From Sandaracinaceae bacterium (GTDB lineage Bacteria; Myxococcota_A; Polyangia; Polyangiales; Sandaracinaceae), in NCBI GenBank assembly GCA_040218145.1, contig JAVJQK010000096.1:1-64000 (forward strand): DNA of 64,000 bases. The letters run 5' to 3'. A program made the position numbers and the translations under genes. Below are positions 50,339 to 59,024 of this stretch, in pieces (positions within the stretch are counted from its first letter, which is position 1; each line of letters begins with the position of its first letter). The notes below the pieces were generated by a model. That model was not told the origin of the DNA. It ran no database searches and was given only the letters and a program-made list of their open reading frames with translations.

Positions 50339-51172
50339 ATGCTGGACCGGGAGCTGGTCGAGGCGGTGAAGCTCGCACGCGAGGCGGGCTCTGTCCTGTT
50401 GGAGGTTTACGCCACCGATTTCGGCGTGGACTACAAGGACGGATCCGATCCCGTCACCCTGGCGGACGAGCGCGCGAACGAGCTGCTCGTCGCCCGACTC
50501 CGCGAGTCCTTCCCCCACGACGGGATCGTCGCGGAGGAGAGCGAGGACAACAGCGACGCCCTCCGCCGAGGCCGGGTCTGGTATGTCGACCCCCTCGACG
50601 GCACGAAGGAGTTCGTCGCGAAGAACGGCGAGTTCTCCGTGATGATCGGCCTGGCCATCGACGGCGAGGCCAAGCTCGGCGTCGTGTACAAGCCGGTCGG
50701 CGACAAGCTCTACCGCGGCGTCGTCGGCGACAGCGCCTTCCTCGAGGTCGACTCGCGCACCTACGCGCTGAAGGTCACCGACACCGCGAAGCCAGCGGAT
50801 CTCCGCCTCGTCGTCTCGCGCTCGCACCGCAGCGAGGCCACCGACAAGCTGGTCAAGAAGCTCGGCATCGAGAACGAGACCCGCTCTGGCTCGGTCGGCC
50901 TGAAGGTCGGCCTGATCACCGAGCGCGAGGCCGACCTCTACGTGCACCTCTCGGAGCACTCGAGCGCGTGGGACGCCTGCGCTCCCGACGCGATCCTGCG
51001 CGCCGCGGGCGGCGAGTTCACCGATCTCGACGGCAAGCCCTTCGAGTACGGCGGCGAGGACCTGAAGAACCGCGCCGGCATCCTCGCCTGCAACAACGCC
51101 GAGACCCTCGAGGCCGTGCTCCCCTCGGTGCGCGAGATCGCCACCGAGAAGGGCCTGCTCTCCGGCGAGTAG
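50339..51172 (+). CDS. Inositol monophosphatase/CysQ-family phosphatase
   Basis: A 277-residue enzyme. The metal-binding motifs of the family are complete: IVAEESED near 60-67, WYVDPLDGTKEFV near 80-92, and SAWDACAPDAILRAAGG near 211-227. The K-E-F after DGT and the overall length point to 3'(2'),5'-bisphosphate nucleotidase (CysQ), which recycles PAP from sulfate assimilation and sulfation. Inositol monophosphatase activity is the alternative. A weak stem (AACCCG/CGGGTT, 50306-50325) lies 13 bases before the ATG. Confidence 0.9.
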   Translation: MLDRELVEAVKLAREAGSVLLEVYATDFGVDYKDGSDPVTLADERANELLVARLRESFPHDGIVAEESEDNSDALRRGRVWYVDPLDGTKEFVAKNGEFSVMIGLAIDGEAKLGVVYKPVGDKLYRGVVGDSAFLEVDSRTYALKVTDTAKPADLRLVVSRSHRSEATDKLVKKLGIENETRSGSVGLKVGLITEREADLYVHLSEHSSAWDACAPDAILRAAGGEFTDLDGKPFEYGGEDLKNRAGILACNNAETLEAVLPSVREIATEKGLLSGE

Positions 51173-51195
51173 TCAGGCGCGCAGCGTCTGCGCCA

Positions 51196-52701
51196 TCACT
51201 CGGGCGCGCGCGCGGTGACGACGACGCGGCCGTCGCCGCCCGCCAGCGTCAGCCCGTCCGCGTACCGCGCGCCGTTGTCTGCGCCTCCCGTCTCCCCGCC
51301 GACGAAGCGCGCCGCCGCGTCATCGAAGTACGCGCCGCCCCCCAGGCCCGGGTCGCCCTGACCGCCTCCCGCCGAGCCGCCGCCGTACCCCCCGCCGCCC
51401 CCGCCACTCCCCGAGCTGCCGCGCTCGTCCCCGCCGAAGCCTTCGCCCACCCCGAAGCCGCCCGCGCCGAAGGTGCCAGAGCCACCCGGCCCACCACATG
51501 GATCGGGGTCCGGGGGCACTCCGTCGCTCGGACAGTCTCCGCCCGGCTCTCCCATCGGGTGCGGGGTGCCGGTGCGGCCGTCGCAGCCGCCCGTGCTCCC
51601 TTCATCCGAGGGGCCGCCGCACTCGCCGCGCCCACCGCCGCCGGGTGAGCCGCGCTCGCCCCACCCACCGCCGCCGCCTCCGCCCGCGACCGCGAGCACC
51701 CTGCGCCGGCCATCGATGGCCACGAAGACCACCTGCGACGACCCTCCGCCACCGGCGCCTGGCCCCGGGTCTTCGAGGGTGTAGCCGTCCACGATGGCGC
51801 CCGTCCCCGCGCCGCCCACCACCAGCTCGAAGTGGCCGGCTTCGCCCGGCACGACCTCGAAGACGACGCTCCCGCCGTCGCCCCCGTCGGCATCCGAGTC
51901 GTTGGTGCTGCCGTGATTCCCTCTGCCGCCCCCCGCGCCCTCGACGGTGAACGCGAACACGCACCGCGCCTCGGTGGTGTCGACGCGCAAGACGTCGTGA
52001 TCATCTCCGCCGTAGAGCCGGGGCTCGGCGAGCACCCCGTCCCGGCCCACGCTCGCCGTGCCCGTGCACCCCACCGACACGCAGCCCTCCTCGGGGACAC
52101 ACGCCTCTTCCGGCTCACAGCGATCGGCGAGTCCCACTTGCAGGCAGAGCCCCGTCACGCAGCGCGCCTCCGCGCACCCGGCCGTCGGCGCCTCACAGTC
52201 CGCGTCTGCCGCGCAGGCCGGTGGACCGCACGCCTCGGGCGTCTCCTCGGTGCACTCGGGCGGCACGCACTCGCCGCCCTGGCAGGTCGAGGGCACGGCG
52301 CAGCGGACGCTCCGACAGTCGCGCGTGAGGACGAGCGTCACCACTCGCGACGAGTCGAGCGTGAACCTGGCGAGGCGCTCCACGACCACCTCCTCGCCGA
52401 GCATCACGCGCACGCGAGCGTAGCGGGGCGTCGGCTCGAGCGATTCGAGCTGCATCACGCGGAGGCCGCGGTCGAGCTCGGCCTCTCGCTCGAGCGCGAC
52501 GAACGTCGAGCGGTCGGGAGGCGCCGACTGGGCCGGATCGGGCAGGGCATCGAAGAGCTCGGTGCGGATCCCATCCGCCTCGACCCCGGGCACGAGGTCG
52601 GACTTCACCTCGACGATCAACGTGACGTCCGAGACCGTGCACCCCGCTGCGAGCAGGCCGAGGAAGACGAGGCTCCCGACTGGCGGAGAGAAGCGGGTCA
52701 C
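51196..52701 (-). CDS. Lipoprotein with cysteine-rich and glycine-rich domains
   Basis: A 501-residue protein. Signal and lipobox LVFLGLLAAGC. The first domain (20-125) is a beta region ending VVTLVLTRDC. Then a cysteine-rich stretch (CRSVRCAVPSTCQGGECV, ADRCEPEEACVPEEGCVSVG) and from about 235 a glycine-rich domain (CVFAFTVEGAGGGRGNHG, HFELVVGGAGTGAIV, VVFVAIDGRRRVLAVAG followed by Gly runs), ending LAGGDGRVVVTARAPE. Same domain order as the protein at 29250-30878. Likely surface exposed. Confidence 0.8.
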   Translation of the reverse strand: MTRFSPPVGSLVFLGLLAAGCTVSDVTLIVEVKSDLVPGVEADGIRTELFDALPDPAQSAPPDRSTFVALEREAELDRGLRVMQLESLEPTPRYARVRVMLGEEVVVERLARFTLDSSRVVTLVLTRDCRSVRCAVPSTCQGGECVPPECTEETPEACGPPACAADADCEAPTAGCAEARCVTGLCLQVGLADRCEPEEACVPEEGCVSVGCTGTASVGRDGVLAEPRLYGGDDHDVLRVDTTEARCVFAFTVEGAGGGRGNHGSTNDSDADGGDGGSVVFEVVPGEAGHFELVVGGAGTGAIVDGYTLEDPGPGAGGGGSSQVVFVAIDGRRRVLAVAGGGGGGGWGERGSPGGGGRGECGGPSDEGSTGGCDGRTGTPHPMGEPGGDCPSDGVPPDPDPCGGPGGSGTFGAGGFGVGEGFGGDERGSSGSGGGGGGYGGGSAGGGQGDPGLGGGAYFDDAAARFVGGETGGADNGARYADGLTLAGGDGRVVVTARAPE

Positions 52702-52788
52702 GTGGTTGGAGCCCGGGGGCAGACCTCAGCCTACTCCCACGCCCCGACGGAGGGGAGTCCCGCCCCGCGTCGGGCTACGCTTCCGGGC

Positions 52789-53040
52789 ATGGACATCTTC
52801 GACCGCTCCAAGGAGCTGATGGATCAGGTGCAGGAGACCTTGCGTGAGGCGCATCCGCTGATCGAGGGGACGGCCGACCTCGTCAAGGACACGCAGACGC
52901 TCACGACGAAGGCCGCCGGCACGCTCTCGAACTGCAACTCCGTGCTGTCCGAGCTGTCGGCGCTGCTCGCCGCGCGGACGCGCCTCGCCAAGCTCGAGTG
53001 CGAGAAGCTCGAGCTCGAGATCGCGGCGCTGAAGGGTTGA
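52789..53040 (+). CDS. Small coiled-coil protein
   Basis: An 83-residue protein that is nearly all helix: DIFDRSKELMDQVQETLREA, LVKDTQTLTTKAAGTL, RLAKLECEKLELEIAAL. It has heptad-like spacing of Leu and Val and a Glu/Lys-rich end. No signal, no known family. Start ATG at 52789, 87 bases from the divergent glycine-rich lipoprotein. Confidence 0.65.
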   Translation: MDIFDRSKELMDQVQETLREAHPLIEGTADLVKDTQTLTTKAAGTLSNCNSVLSELSALLAARTRLAKLECEKLELEIAALKG

Positions 53041-53141
53041 CCAGGCGGACCTGCCGTCAGAGCGGCCGCACTCGTCGAGCGTGACGAAGGGTGCACCGAT
53101 TCGGGCTCGTCGAGCCTCGCTCGTGACCCCACCGACCGGGC

Positions 53142-53717
53142 ATGAGAGTCGACGAAGAGACCCACCGCGCCCGTCCGTTTCGTGTGCATGCGCTCGCGCG
53201 CGACTTCGATCTGCTCGACGTCTGGCGTTTCGACGTGGAGGGGGGCCCCGATGGCCTGGCGCGCTTCTGCGATCAGCACGAGCGGAGCCTCATCACGGGG
53301 GAGCTCGTCGACTCGCGGGTCGCGGCCGCGCTGTTCTCGCTGCGCTTGTGGCTCGGTCGCGTGTTCGGCTGGGACGAGGGTGCGGCGCAGTCCATTCCAG
53401 GCTGCACGGAGACCTCGGTCCGGGATCGCATGCCGGTGGAGGCGCGCGCCGAGCCGGGGGACGGCATGCTGTTCGAGCGCGTCTACCGCACGGACCGCGA
53501 GGCCCTGTACGAGATCTCGAACGACACCGTGCACGCCCTGATGCACTTCGGCTGGGTGGAGCGAGGCGACGGACGCTGGGGCCCCGAGATGGCGGTCTAC
53601 GTCAAGCCGCGTGGCTGGTTCGGGCGCGCCTACATGCGCGTCATCGATCCGCTGCGGCACCTGGTGGTGTACCCGGCGCTGATGCGCACGGTCCGGCGCC
53701 GTTGGACCGCCGCCTGA
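53142..53717 (+). CDS. DUF2867 family protein
   Basis: A 191-residue soluble protein with the layout of DUF2867: HALARDFDLLDVWRFDVEGG at the start, VRDRMPVEA, GMLFERVYRTDREALYEISN, VHALMHFGWV and a final MAVYVKPRGWFGRAYMRVID. The conserved YEISN-x-T-x-H-A turn and the K-P-R-G-x-x-G-x-x-Y-M block support the call. Function of the family is not established; it resembles small START/SRPBCC-like folds. Confidence 0.82.
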   Translation: MRVDEETHRARPFRVHALARDFDLLDVWRFDVEGGPDGLARFCDQHERSLITGELVDSRVAAALFSLRLWLGRVFGWDEGAAQSIPGCTETSVRDRMPVEARAEPGDGMLFERVYRTDREALYEISNDTVHALMHFGWVERGDGRWGPEMAVYVKPRGWFGRAYMRVIDPLRHLVVYPALMRTVRRRWTAA

Positions 53718-53772
53718 ACCCGGCGCGGATCGGGACTCACCTGGGCGGCGGAGCCGCCTGAACGCGTCGGCC

Positions 53773-54777
53773 TCAAGGAAGCAGGACGCCTCGCTCCCTC
53801 GCTCTGGCGAGCGCGTGAGTCCGATTTCGCGCATCGAGCTTCACGAGGATGCGCTTCAGGTGGGTGCGGACCGTCTCGGTCGCGACGCCGAGGTCTCTTC
53901 CGAGCTCCGCGTTGGACCCGCCCGTGGCGTCCAACCGCTTCAAGACGCGCAGCTCCGCGGGTGTGAGCGCGGGGGCGGCGGACTCGACCTCGTGAACGGT
54001 TGCGCACACCCAGGGCCCGCTCGCGAGCCCCGGCACTGGTACGAGCGAAGCGCTCACGGCGGGCCCGAGCTGCAACCGCAGCGCGTCCCCGCGCGGACCG
54101 CCCCCAGGACGAACGGCGTCGCGTACTTCGGCCGAGAGCGAGCGCAGCATGCGCCGCGACAGGATGTCTTCGGCCCTGGCGCCGCAGAAGCGCATGCGGC
54201 CTGCGGCGTCGAGCAAGACATCGTGCTCGTGGCGCCCACGCGCGACCAGCGCCGCCAGGACGTCTGTCTCCTCACGCAGGGCCCGGGTCTTCTCGAGTCG
54301 ACGGGCGATCGCCCGCAGGGGGCGCCGCGCCGTCTCGAGCCGCTTGGCGCGCGCGTGGTCGAACGGCGCGCCCCGCTTGGTGAGGAGGATGCCGAGCATG
54401 CCTGGCTGTCCGTAGCGGCGCTCGGTGAGCCACACTCCCATCAGGCGCTCCACGCCGGCTCGACGATAGAAGTCGCGGTAGGCGAAGGAGCGCTCGAAGG
54501 CGCTCCGGTCCAGGGACTCGGTCGTTGTCACCAGGCGGGGAGTGAGGCTTCGCATCCAGGGGTGAATGGGATCTTCGTCGAGGTGGCGGGGCCCGTATCC
54601 TCGCCGCATCTCGGACGCGAGGTCGGAGTCGAGGAACGAGGGGAAGCCCTCCTCCGCGTAGTGGAACACGAGGCTGCGCTCGGCGCCCATGTACCGGGCG
54701 AGGGCGCTCGCGACGTGCGCGAGATCGTCGTCTCCCACCACGTCGGCGGCGCCGTCCATGACAGCATCGAGGTCCAT
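53773..54777 (-). CDS. LuxR-type transcriptional regulator
   Basis: A 334-residue protein. The C-terminal HTH (about 270-330) is a typical LuxR/GerE domain: LTPAELRVLKRLDATGGSNA, ELGRDLGVATETVRTHLKRI, LVKLDARNRTHAL. The N-terminal 200 residues are a GAF/PAS-like or autoinducer-like sensor region, with a stretch AYRDFYRRAGVERLMGVWLT. No receiver domain or phospho-acceptor site is visible, so it is a ligand- or partner-responsive regulator. ATG at 54777 preferred; an upstream GTG at 54813 would add 12 residues. Confidence 0.85.
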   Translation of the reverse strand: MDLDAVMDGAADVVGDDDLAHVASALARYMGAERSLVFHYAEEGFPSFLDSDLASEMRRGYGPRHLDEDPIHPWMRSLTPRLVTTTESLDRSAFERSFAYRDFYRRAGVERLMGVWLTERRYGQPGMLGILLTKRGAPFDHARAKRLETARRPLRAIARRLEKTRALREETDVLAALVARGRHEHDVLLDAAGRMRFCGARAEDILSRRMLRSLSAEVRDAVRPGGGPRGDALRLQLGPAVSASLVPVPGLASGPWVCATVHEVESAAPALTPAELRVLKRLDATGGSNAELGRDLGVATETVRTHLKRILVKLDARNRTHALARARERGVLLP

Positions 54778-54872
54778 CGCACAGACCTTACTGGGGGCGG
54801 CGTCGCGCGTCACCCGATCGGGGGACGCGGCGCGGCGGACGGCTCGCTAGCGTCTCCGCGGGAGGATTGGAC

Positions 54873-56015
54873 ATGTCCTGGTACGACGTGGAGCTCCTCG
54901 AGCTGGCGCCCGACTACGACGCTGCCGAGGTCGCGGGAGTCCTCGGTGTGGAGCCACGGTCCCTGCGCGCCCTCGCGCTGCCCGCGACCGTGCGGCGTGG
55001 GCTGTCCGAGTCGGACGCGGAGGTACTCTTCCACCACTTGCACCGCGCAGGGGCGCAGGTTCGGTTGCAGGCATCGCCTCCGTCCTCCGGCCCGCCGCCC
55101 GCGTCTAGCCTGCCCCTCCCGGATCTACCCCTCCCCGACCTGGCGCAGCCGCTCGCCGGATCGCCCTACACCTCGACGCCCACCTCGACGCCCAGGTCGA
55201 CGCCCAGGCCGAGCGTGCGGTCTTTCCCCTCGAGCCCACCTTCGACCTCTCGCCCGCCGCTCCTGGTCGGGTCGCAGCAGCGCGAGGTGACGGGCTCGTT
55301 CGCGGGCGCGCTCCTCGCCTCCGCGGCCTACCCCTTCTCCACGGTAGGCGTGGTCGCGATGACGGTCGGCGTGAGCCTGTTCGTCTCGCTCGCCCTCTTC
55401 GTGGTGCCGTACATGGGGTGGCTCTGGTTCTGGGCCCCGCTGGGCGCGGGTCTCAGCGCGCTTGCCGCGTACTTCTGCGCCGTGATCCGTCACGGCTCGC
55501 GCGGGCGCGAGGGGGCACCGATCGGAGGAGACGCGCCGGCGGGCGACGAGGGCTGGGGTGTCCTCGGGGCCGGGCTGCGGGTCGCCGTCGCGCTCTACTT
55601 CGTCCCCGTCGTCTCCCTCGGCCTCGCGATGGCGTACTCCGAGGGGAGCGCGGCGAGCGTGCTCCGCCATCCGCCCGTCTGGGTTCATGGCGTCAACCTG
55701 ATCCACTCCTTCCTCTTGCCCGCGTCGCTGATGCTCGCGGCCAGCACGACCGGCTGTCTCGGGGGGCTCAACTACCCGGCGGCCGTGCAAGTGGTGGCGC
55801 GCGTGCCCCTCGGGTACCTGGGGCTGTACGCGGCGCTCGTCCCCGGATACGTGGTGCTGGGGGGAATCCCGATCGGCGCCGTACTGGCGCTCTCCCCCAT
55901 CTCCGCCTTCCTGGCGCTCTTCGTCTCCGTCTTCGGGGTCGCGCTGGCGCTGACCTACATCGGACGCGCGCTGGGCAGCTTCATGTGGTTCTACGGAGAC
56001 GAGACCGGGCTCTGA
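54873..56015 (+). CDS. Membrane protein with soluble head, Ser/Thr/Pro linker and Yip1-like helices
   Basis: A 380-residue protein. Residues 1-65 form a small alpha/beta domain (WYDVELLELAPDYDAAEVAG, LFHHLHRAGAQVRLQA) similar in outline to L7/L12-like domains. Residues 66-145 are a Pro/Ser/Thr linker with TSTPTSTPRSTPRPS repeats. The rest has about five hydrophobic helices, with STVGVVAMTVGVSLFVSLAL and LGYLGLYAALVPGYVVLGG, resembling Yip1/DUF-type membrane domains. No enzyme motif. ATG at 54873. Confidence 0.65.
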   Translation: MSWYDVELLELAPDYDAAEVAGVLGVEPRSLRALALPATVRRGLSESDAEVLFHHLHRAGAQVRLQASPPSSGPPPASSLPLPDLPLPDLAQPLAGSPYTSTPTSTPRSTPRPSVRSFPSSPPSTSRPPLLVGSQQREVTGSFAGALLASAAYPFSTVGVVAMTVGVSLFVSLALFVVPYMGWLWFWAPLGAGLSALAAYFCAVIRHGSRGREGAPIGGDAPAGDEGWGVLGAGLRVAVALYFVPVVSLGLAMAYSEGSAASVLRHPPVWVHGVNLIHSFLLPASLMLAASTTGCLGGLNYPAAVQVVARVPLGYLGLYAALVPGYVVLGGIPIGAVLALSPISAFLALFVSVFGVALALTYIGRALGSFMWFYGDETGL

Positions 56016-56081
56016 CCGGCCCCGGATCATCGCCACCGCGACACGGGACGAGGGGCTGGGGGCGCGCTATATGGCGCGCAT

Positions 56082-57173
56082 ATGAAGACGCTTCGGTGGG
56101 CCGCCGTGTTCGGCCTGTGGTGCGCTGTCTTTGTCTCGGGTTGTGACGACCCTTCCCCTGCCGCCGATGGCGGACCGAGCGACAGCGGCTCGCTGGACGG
56201 GGGAGTGGACGCAGCCGATGCCGGTCCGGGGGATCGCGACGCCGCCGTGGGTGGCCGTCTCGATGACTTCGAAGAGACCGTCGCCGCGGCGCAGTGCGCG
56301 GCGCTCTTCCGCTGCTGTGACGAGGCGAGCCTCGTGGAGTTCTTCGCGCCCTATCGTCCGCTCGACGGATTCGCGCGCCCCTTCGACGCGCTCGCGCCTC
56401 GCATCCCGCCCGAGGCCACGCTCACCGAGGAGAGCTGCGTCGGGCTGATGCGCGACCTCAACGACATCGCGCCGCTCGGGCCCTGGCTCGCCGAGGCGCG
56501 GGCGTTGCGCGTCGGCTTCGACGGGGCCGCCTACGACGCGTGCCTCGAGTCGCTCGCGACCGCGAGCTGCGGCCCGGAGCTCGCCGCGGTGTTCAGCGAC
56601 ACGACCTGCTTCGCCTACCAGGACCGCTCCGTGATCGATCCGACGGCGCCCGTCCCGGTCGCGCGCGCGTTCTTCGGGCGCACCCGCGGCGCCGGAGAGA
56701 CCTGCGTCGGGCTCGAGGATCCGGGCACCGATCCATGGGGCAGCTGCGATCCGACGGTCGCGTTCTGCTGCTTCCGCGCGAGCCCCGACGAGGGCTGCGG
56801 CGTGGGGTCGGTCGGCGCGAGCGGGGACTGCGCGCCGATCGCCGGCGAGGGCGACGAGTGCTCGGCGTTCCCGGCCCTCCTCTGCGGTCCCGGGCTGCGG
56901 TGCCGTCCGGGCGCGTCGATCGACGACCCCTCGACGTGCGTCGTGCCGGCGAGCGCGCCGCTCGGCCTCGGGGAGGCGTGCTCCGCCGGGTTCGAGCCGC
57001 TCGGCGTCTGCACCGACGGCTTCTGCGACGCGGCGGGCACCGAGACCTGCACCGCGCGCAGAGCCGACACGGAGCCCTGCTCCATCGACGACGAGTGCGC
57101 CTCGGGCCACTGCGGGGGGAGCTCCGCGGACCGGGTGTGCGCCGCGTTCGACTTCTGCGTGGAGGCGCCGTGA
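56082..57173 (+). CDS. Cysteine-rich lipoprotein
   Basis: A 363-residue protein. Signal and lipobox FGLWCAVFVSGC, then an Asp/Ala/Gly linker (about 25-55). A helical domain with CAALFRCCDEASLVEFF and CLESLATASCGPEL follows, then four or five short cysteine modules (GAGETCVGLEDPG, FCCFRASPDEGCGVG, CGPGLRCRPG, TEPCSIDDECASGHCGG), a pattern of myxobacterial surface lipoproteins. Function unknown. Its TGA overlaps the next ATG by one base (TGATG), so it is coupled to the following lipoprotein gene. Confidence 0.75.
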   Translation: MKTLRWAAVFGLWCAVFVSGCDDPSPAADGGPSDSGSLDGGVDAADAGPGDRDAAVGGRLDDFEETVAAAQCAALFRCCDEASLVEFFAPYRPLDGFARPFDALAPRIPPEATLTEESCVGLMRDLNDIAPLGPWLAEARALRVGFDGAAYDACLESLATASCGPELAAVFSDTTCFAYQDRSVIDPTAPVPVARAFFGRTRGAGETCVGLEDPGTDPWGSCDPTVAFCCFRASPDEGCGVGSVGASGDCAPIAGEGDECSAFPALLCGPGLRCRPGASIDDPSTCVVPASAPLGLGEACSAGFEPLGVCTDGFCDAAGTETCTARRADTEPCSIDDECASGHCGGSSADRVCAAFDFCVEAP

Positions 57174-58894
57174 TGGCGCGGCCCCTCGAGAGCTCGAGCG
57201 CGCTCTTCGTGCTGCTCGTCGCGTGCGGCAGCCCCTCGGCGGAGATGGACGCGACGATCGGAGATCCCCGCGATGGCGGCGCCTCGGACGCAGCCGACGC
57301 GGCGAACCCGCGGGACGCGCACGTCGACGCGGGTCGATGCCTCGAGGTCACGTCGGTCGAGGCCTTCCGACTCGACGTCGACGACGACACCGGCATGCGG
57401 ATCCGGGCGCGCTTCTCACCCGAGGTCGAGGGCGAGCCCTGGGACCTGTACGTCTGGTTCCAGCGCTTCGGCGACTCGACCTTCGACGGCGAGGTGGCGC
57501 TCGGCGTCGAGCCGAACGACAACTTCCCCGACTGTCCACATTGTGTCGTCGCGCTGCGAGGCTTCGACCTGACGCGAGGCTTCTTCGCGCGGTCCGGCAC
57601 GATGGAGCTCCACGGCACGCCCTTCGACGGCCGGGTGAGTCTCACGCTGCGCGACGTGGTCCTCGCGGAGGTCACGATCGGCCCCAGCGACGACCCGATC
57701 CCGTCCCTCCGCTCGACCTGGGTCGAGGACGGCGGCTGCCTCCTCCTGCCGACCGTCACCGTCGAGCAGGCCTTCCCGCCGAGCGACTGGAGGTGCTCCC
57801 CCGATCTCTACGGCGAGGGCGAGGGCTGCGACTGCGACTGCGGCGCGTGGGATCCGGACTGCTCCGCGTGCGACCCCTTCGCCGATCCGAGCTGCGATCC
57901 CACGGTCGTCGCGCCGACGCGCCGATGCTCGACGGGCGAGGTCTGCAGCCTCGACGCGAGCTGCGTCGCGTCCTGCCAGACGACGCCGTGCCGGAGCGGC
58001 GCCTGCGCGTACTGGATCGACGGGCAGCGCATCTGCGTGCAGGGCGCGGAGTGGCTCGACGCCGCCGTCGTCGGCGAGGACTGCCGGCAGACGGGCAGGC
58101 TCCACTACTGCGACGTGCTGGACGGAGTCGCGCGCGGCGTCTGCGCGTGGTGGGACTCGCGCCTCGACGGGCCAGCCGCCCCGCTCCGATGCTGGGCCGC
58201 CTGCGAGCGGGACGCGGAGTGTGGCGTCGACGAGACCTGTGTCGGGCTGTTCACCGCGCCCGAGGCGGACGGCCCGGGGTACTGCCAGCCGCGCCAGCCG
58301 CCCGACTGGACCTGCGCCCCTTCGGCGTTCGACGACGGCGTGACCTGCGACTGCGCCTGCGGGACATGGGACCCGGACTGCGGCGACCCCTACGGCGCGC
58401 CGATGACCTCACCCCGCTGCGGCGCGGGCGACGTGTGCGTGCTCTCGGACGAGAACCACCCCGCCACCCCGGGCGAGTGCGTGCCGCGCCCGAGCAACGA
58501 CACTTGTGACAGCGCGGAGCCCCTGGCCCTGGACGTCGACGTGTCGGGGACCACCCGAGGTGCCGGGCCGACCTACCTCGCGAGCGCGTGCTTCCCGTTC
58601 GGCCGCGAGGGCTTCGACGTGGTCTACGCGCTGTCCCTGACCGCCGGTCAGCGGCTCCGCGTCGACGCGACCCCGACCGACCCGCGCTTCGACCTCGCGC
58701 TCTACCTCGTCGGCCCCGGGGACGCGGCCAGCTGCGACGGGGATCCGTCCTGCGCCGCGACCGCCGACGCCGCGGGGCGCGGCGGCGCCGAGGCGCTGAG
58801 GTTCACGGCGGCCGCGAGCGGCACCTACCACCTCGTGGTCGACTCCTACGCGCCGCGCTCGAGCGCCTTCGTGCTGCGCGCGACCCTGGAGTAG
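57173..58894 (+). CDS. Large cysteine-rich lipoprotein with C-terminal PPC domain
   Basis: A 573-residue protein. Signal and lipobox LFVLLVACG, Asp/Ala linker, then a beta domain (55-200: RARFSPEVEGEPWDLYVWFQ, FARSGTMELHGTPFDGRVSL). Two similar cysteine modules follow, each with a W-x-C...CDC-x-CG-x-WDPDC pattern (about 205-225 and 380-405), separated by small Cys loops. Residues about 440-573 match the bacterial pre-peptidase C-terminal (PPC) fold: NDTCDSAEPLALDVDVSG, RLRVDATPTDPRFDLALYLV, GTYHLVVDSY. Predicted to be surface or extracellular. Co-translated with the upstream lipoprotein. Confidence 0.8.
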   Translation: MARPLESSSALFVLLVACGSPSAEMDATIGDPRDGGASDAADAANPRDAHVDAGRCLEVTSVEAFRLDVDDDTGMRIRARFSPEVEGEPWDLYVWFQRFGDSTFDGEVALGVEPNDNFPDCPHCVVALRGFDLTRGFFARSGTMELHGTPFDGRVSLTLRDVVLAEVTIGPSDDPIPSLRSTWVEDGGCLLLPTVTVEQAFPPSDWRCSPDLYGEGEGCDCDCGAWDPDCSACDPFADPSCDPTVVAPTRRCSTGEVCSLDASCVASCQTTPCRSGACAYWIDGQRICVQGAEWLDAAVVGEDCRQTGRLHYCDVLDGVARGVCAWWDSRLDGPAAPLRCWAACERDAECGVDETCVGLFTAPEADGPGYCQPRQPPDWTCAPSAFDDGVTCDCACGTWDPDCGDPYGAPMTSPRCGAGDVCVLSDENHPATPGECVPRPSNDTCDSAEPLALDVDVSGTTRGAGPTYLASACFPFGREGFDVVYALSLTAGQRLRVDATPTDPRFDLALYLVGPGDAASCDGDPSCAATADAAGRGGAEALRFTAAASGTYHLVVDSYAPRSSAFVLRATLE

Positions 58895-59024
58895 CCCGCC
58901 CCTCAGTGGGGAGCGTCGAACACAGCGCGAGCTCCCGCGACTCGGGGTCGGCAACACTCCCATTCGATTCGACGCATCGCGCGTCCGCTCGGGAACACGC
59001 GGCTGGCGGCGATGTCCGACGCGC

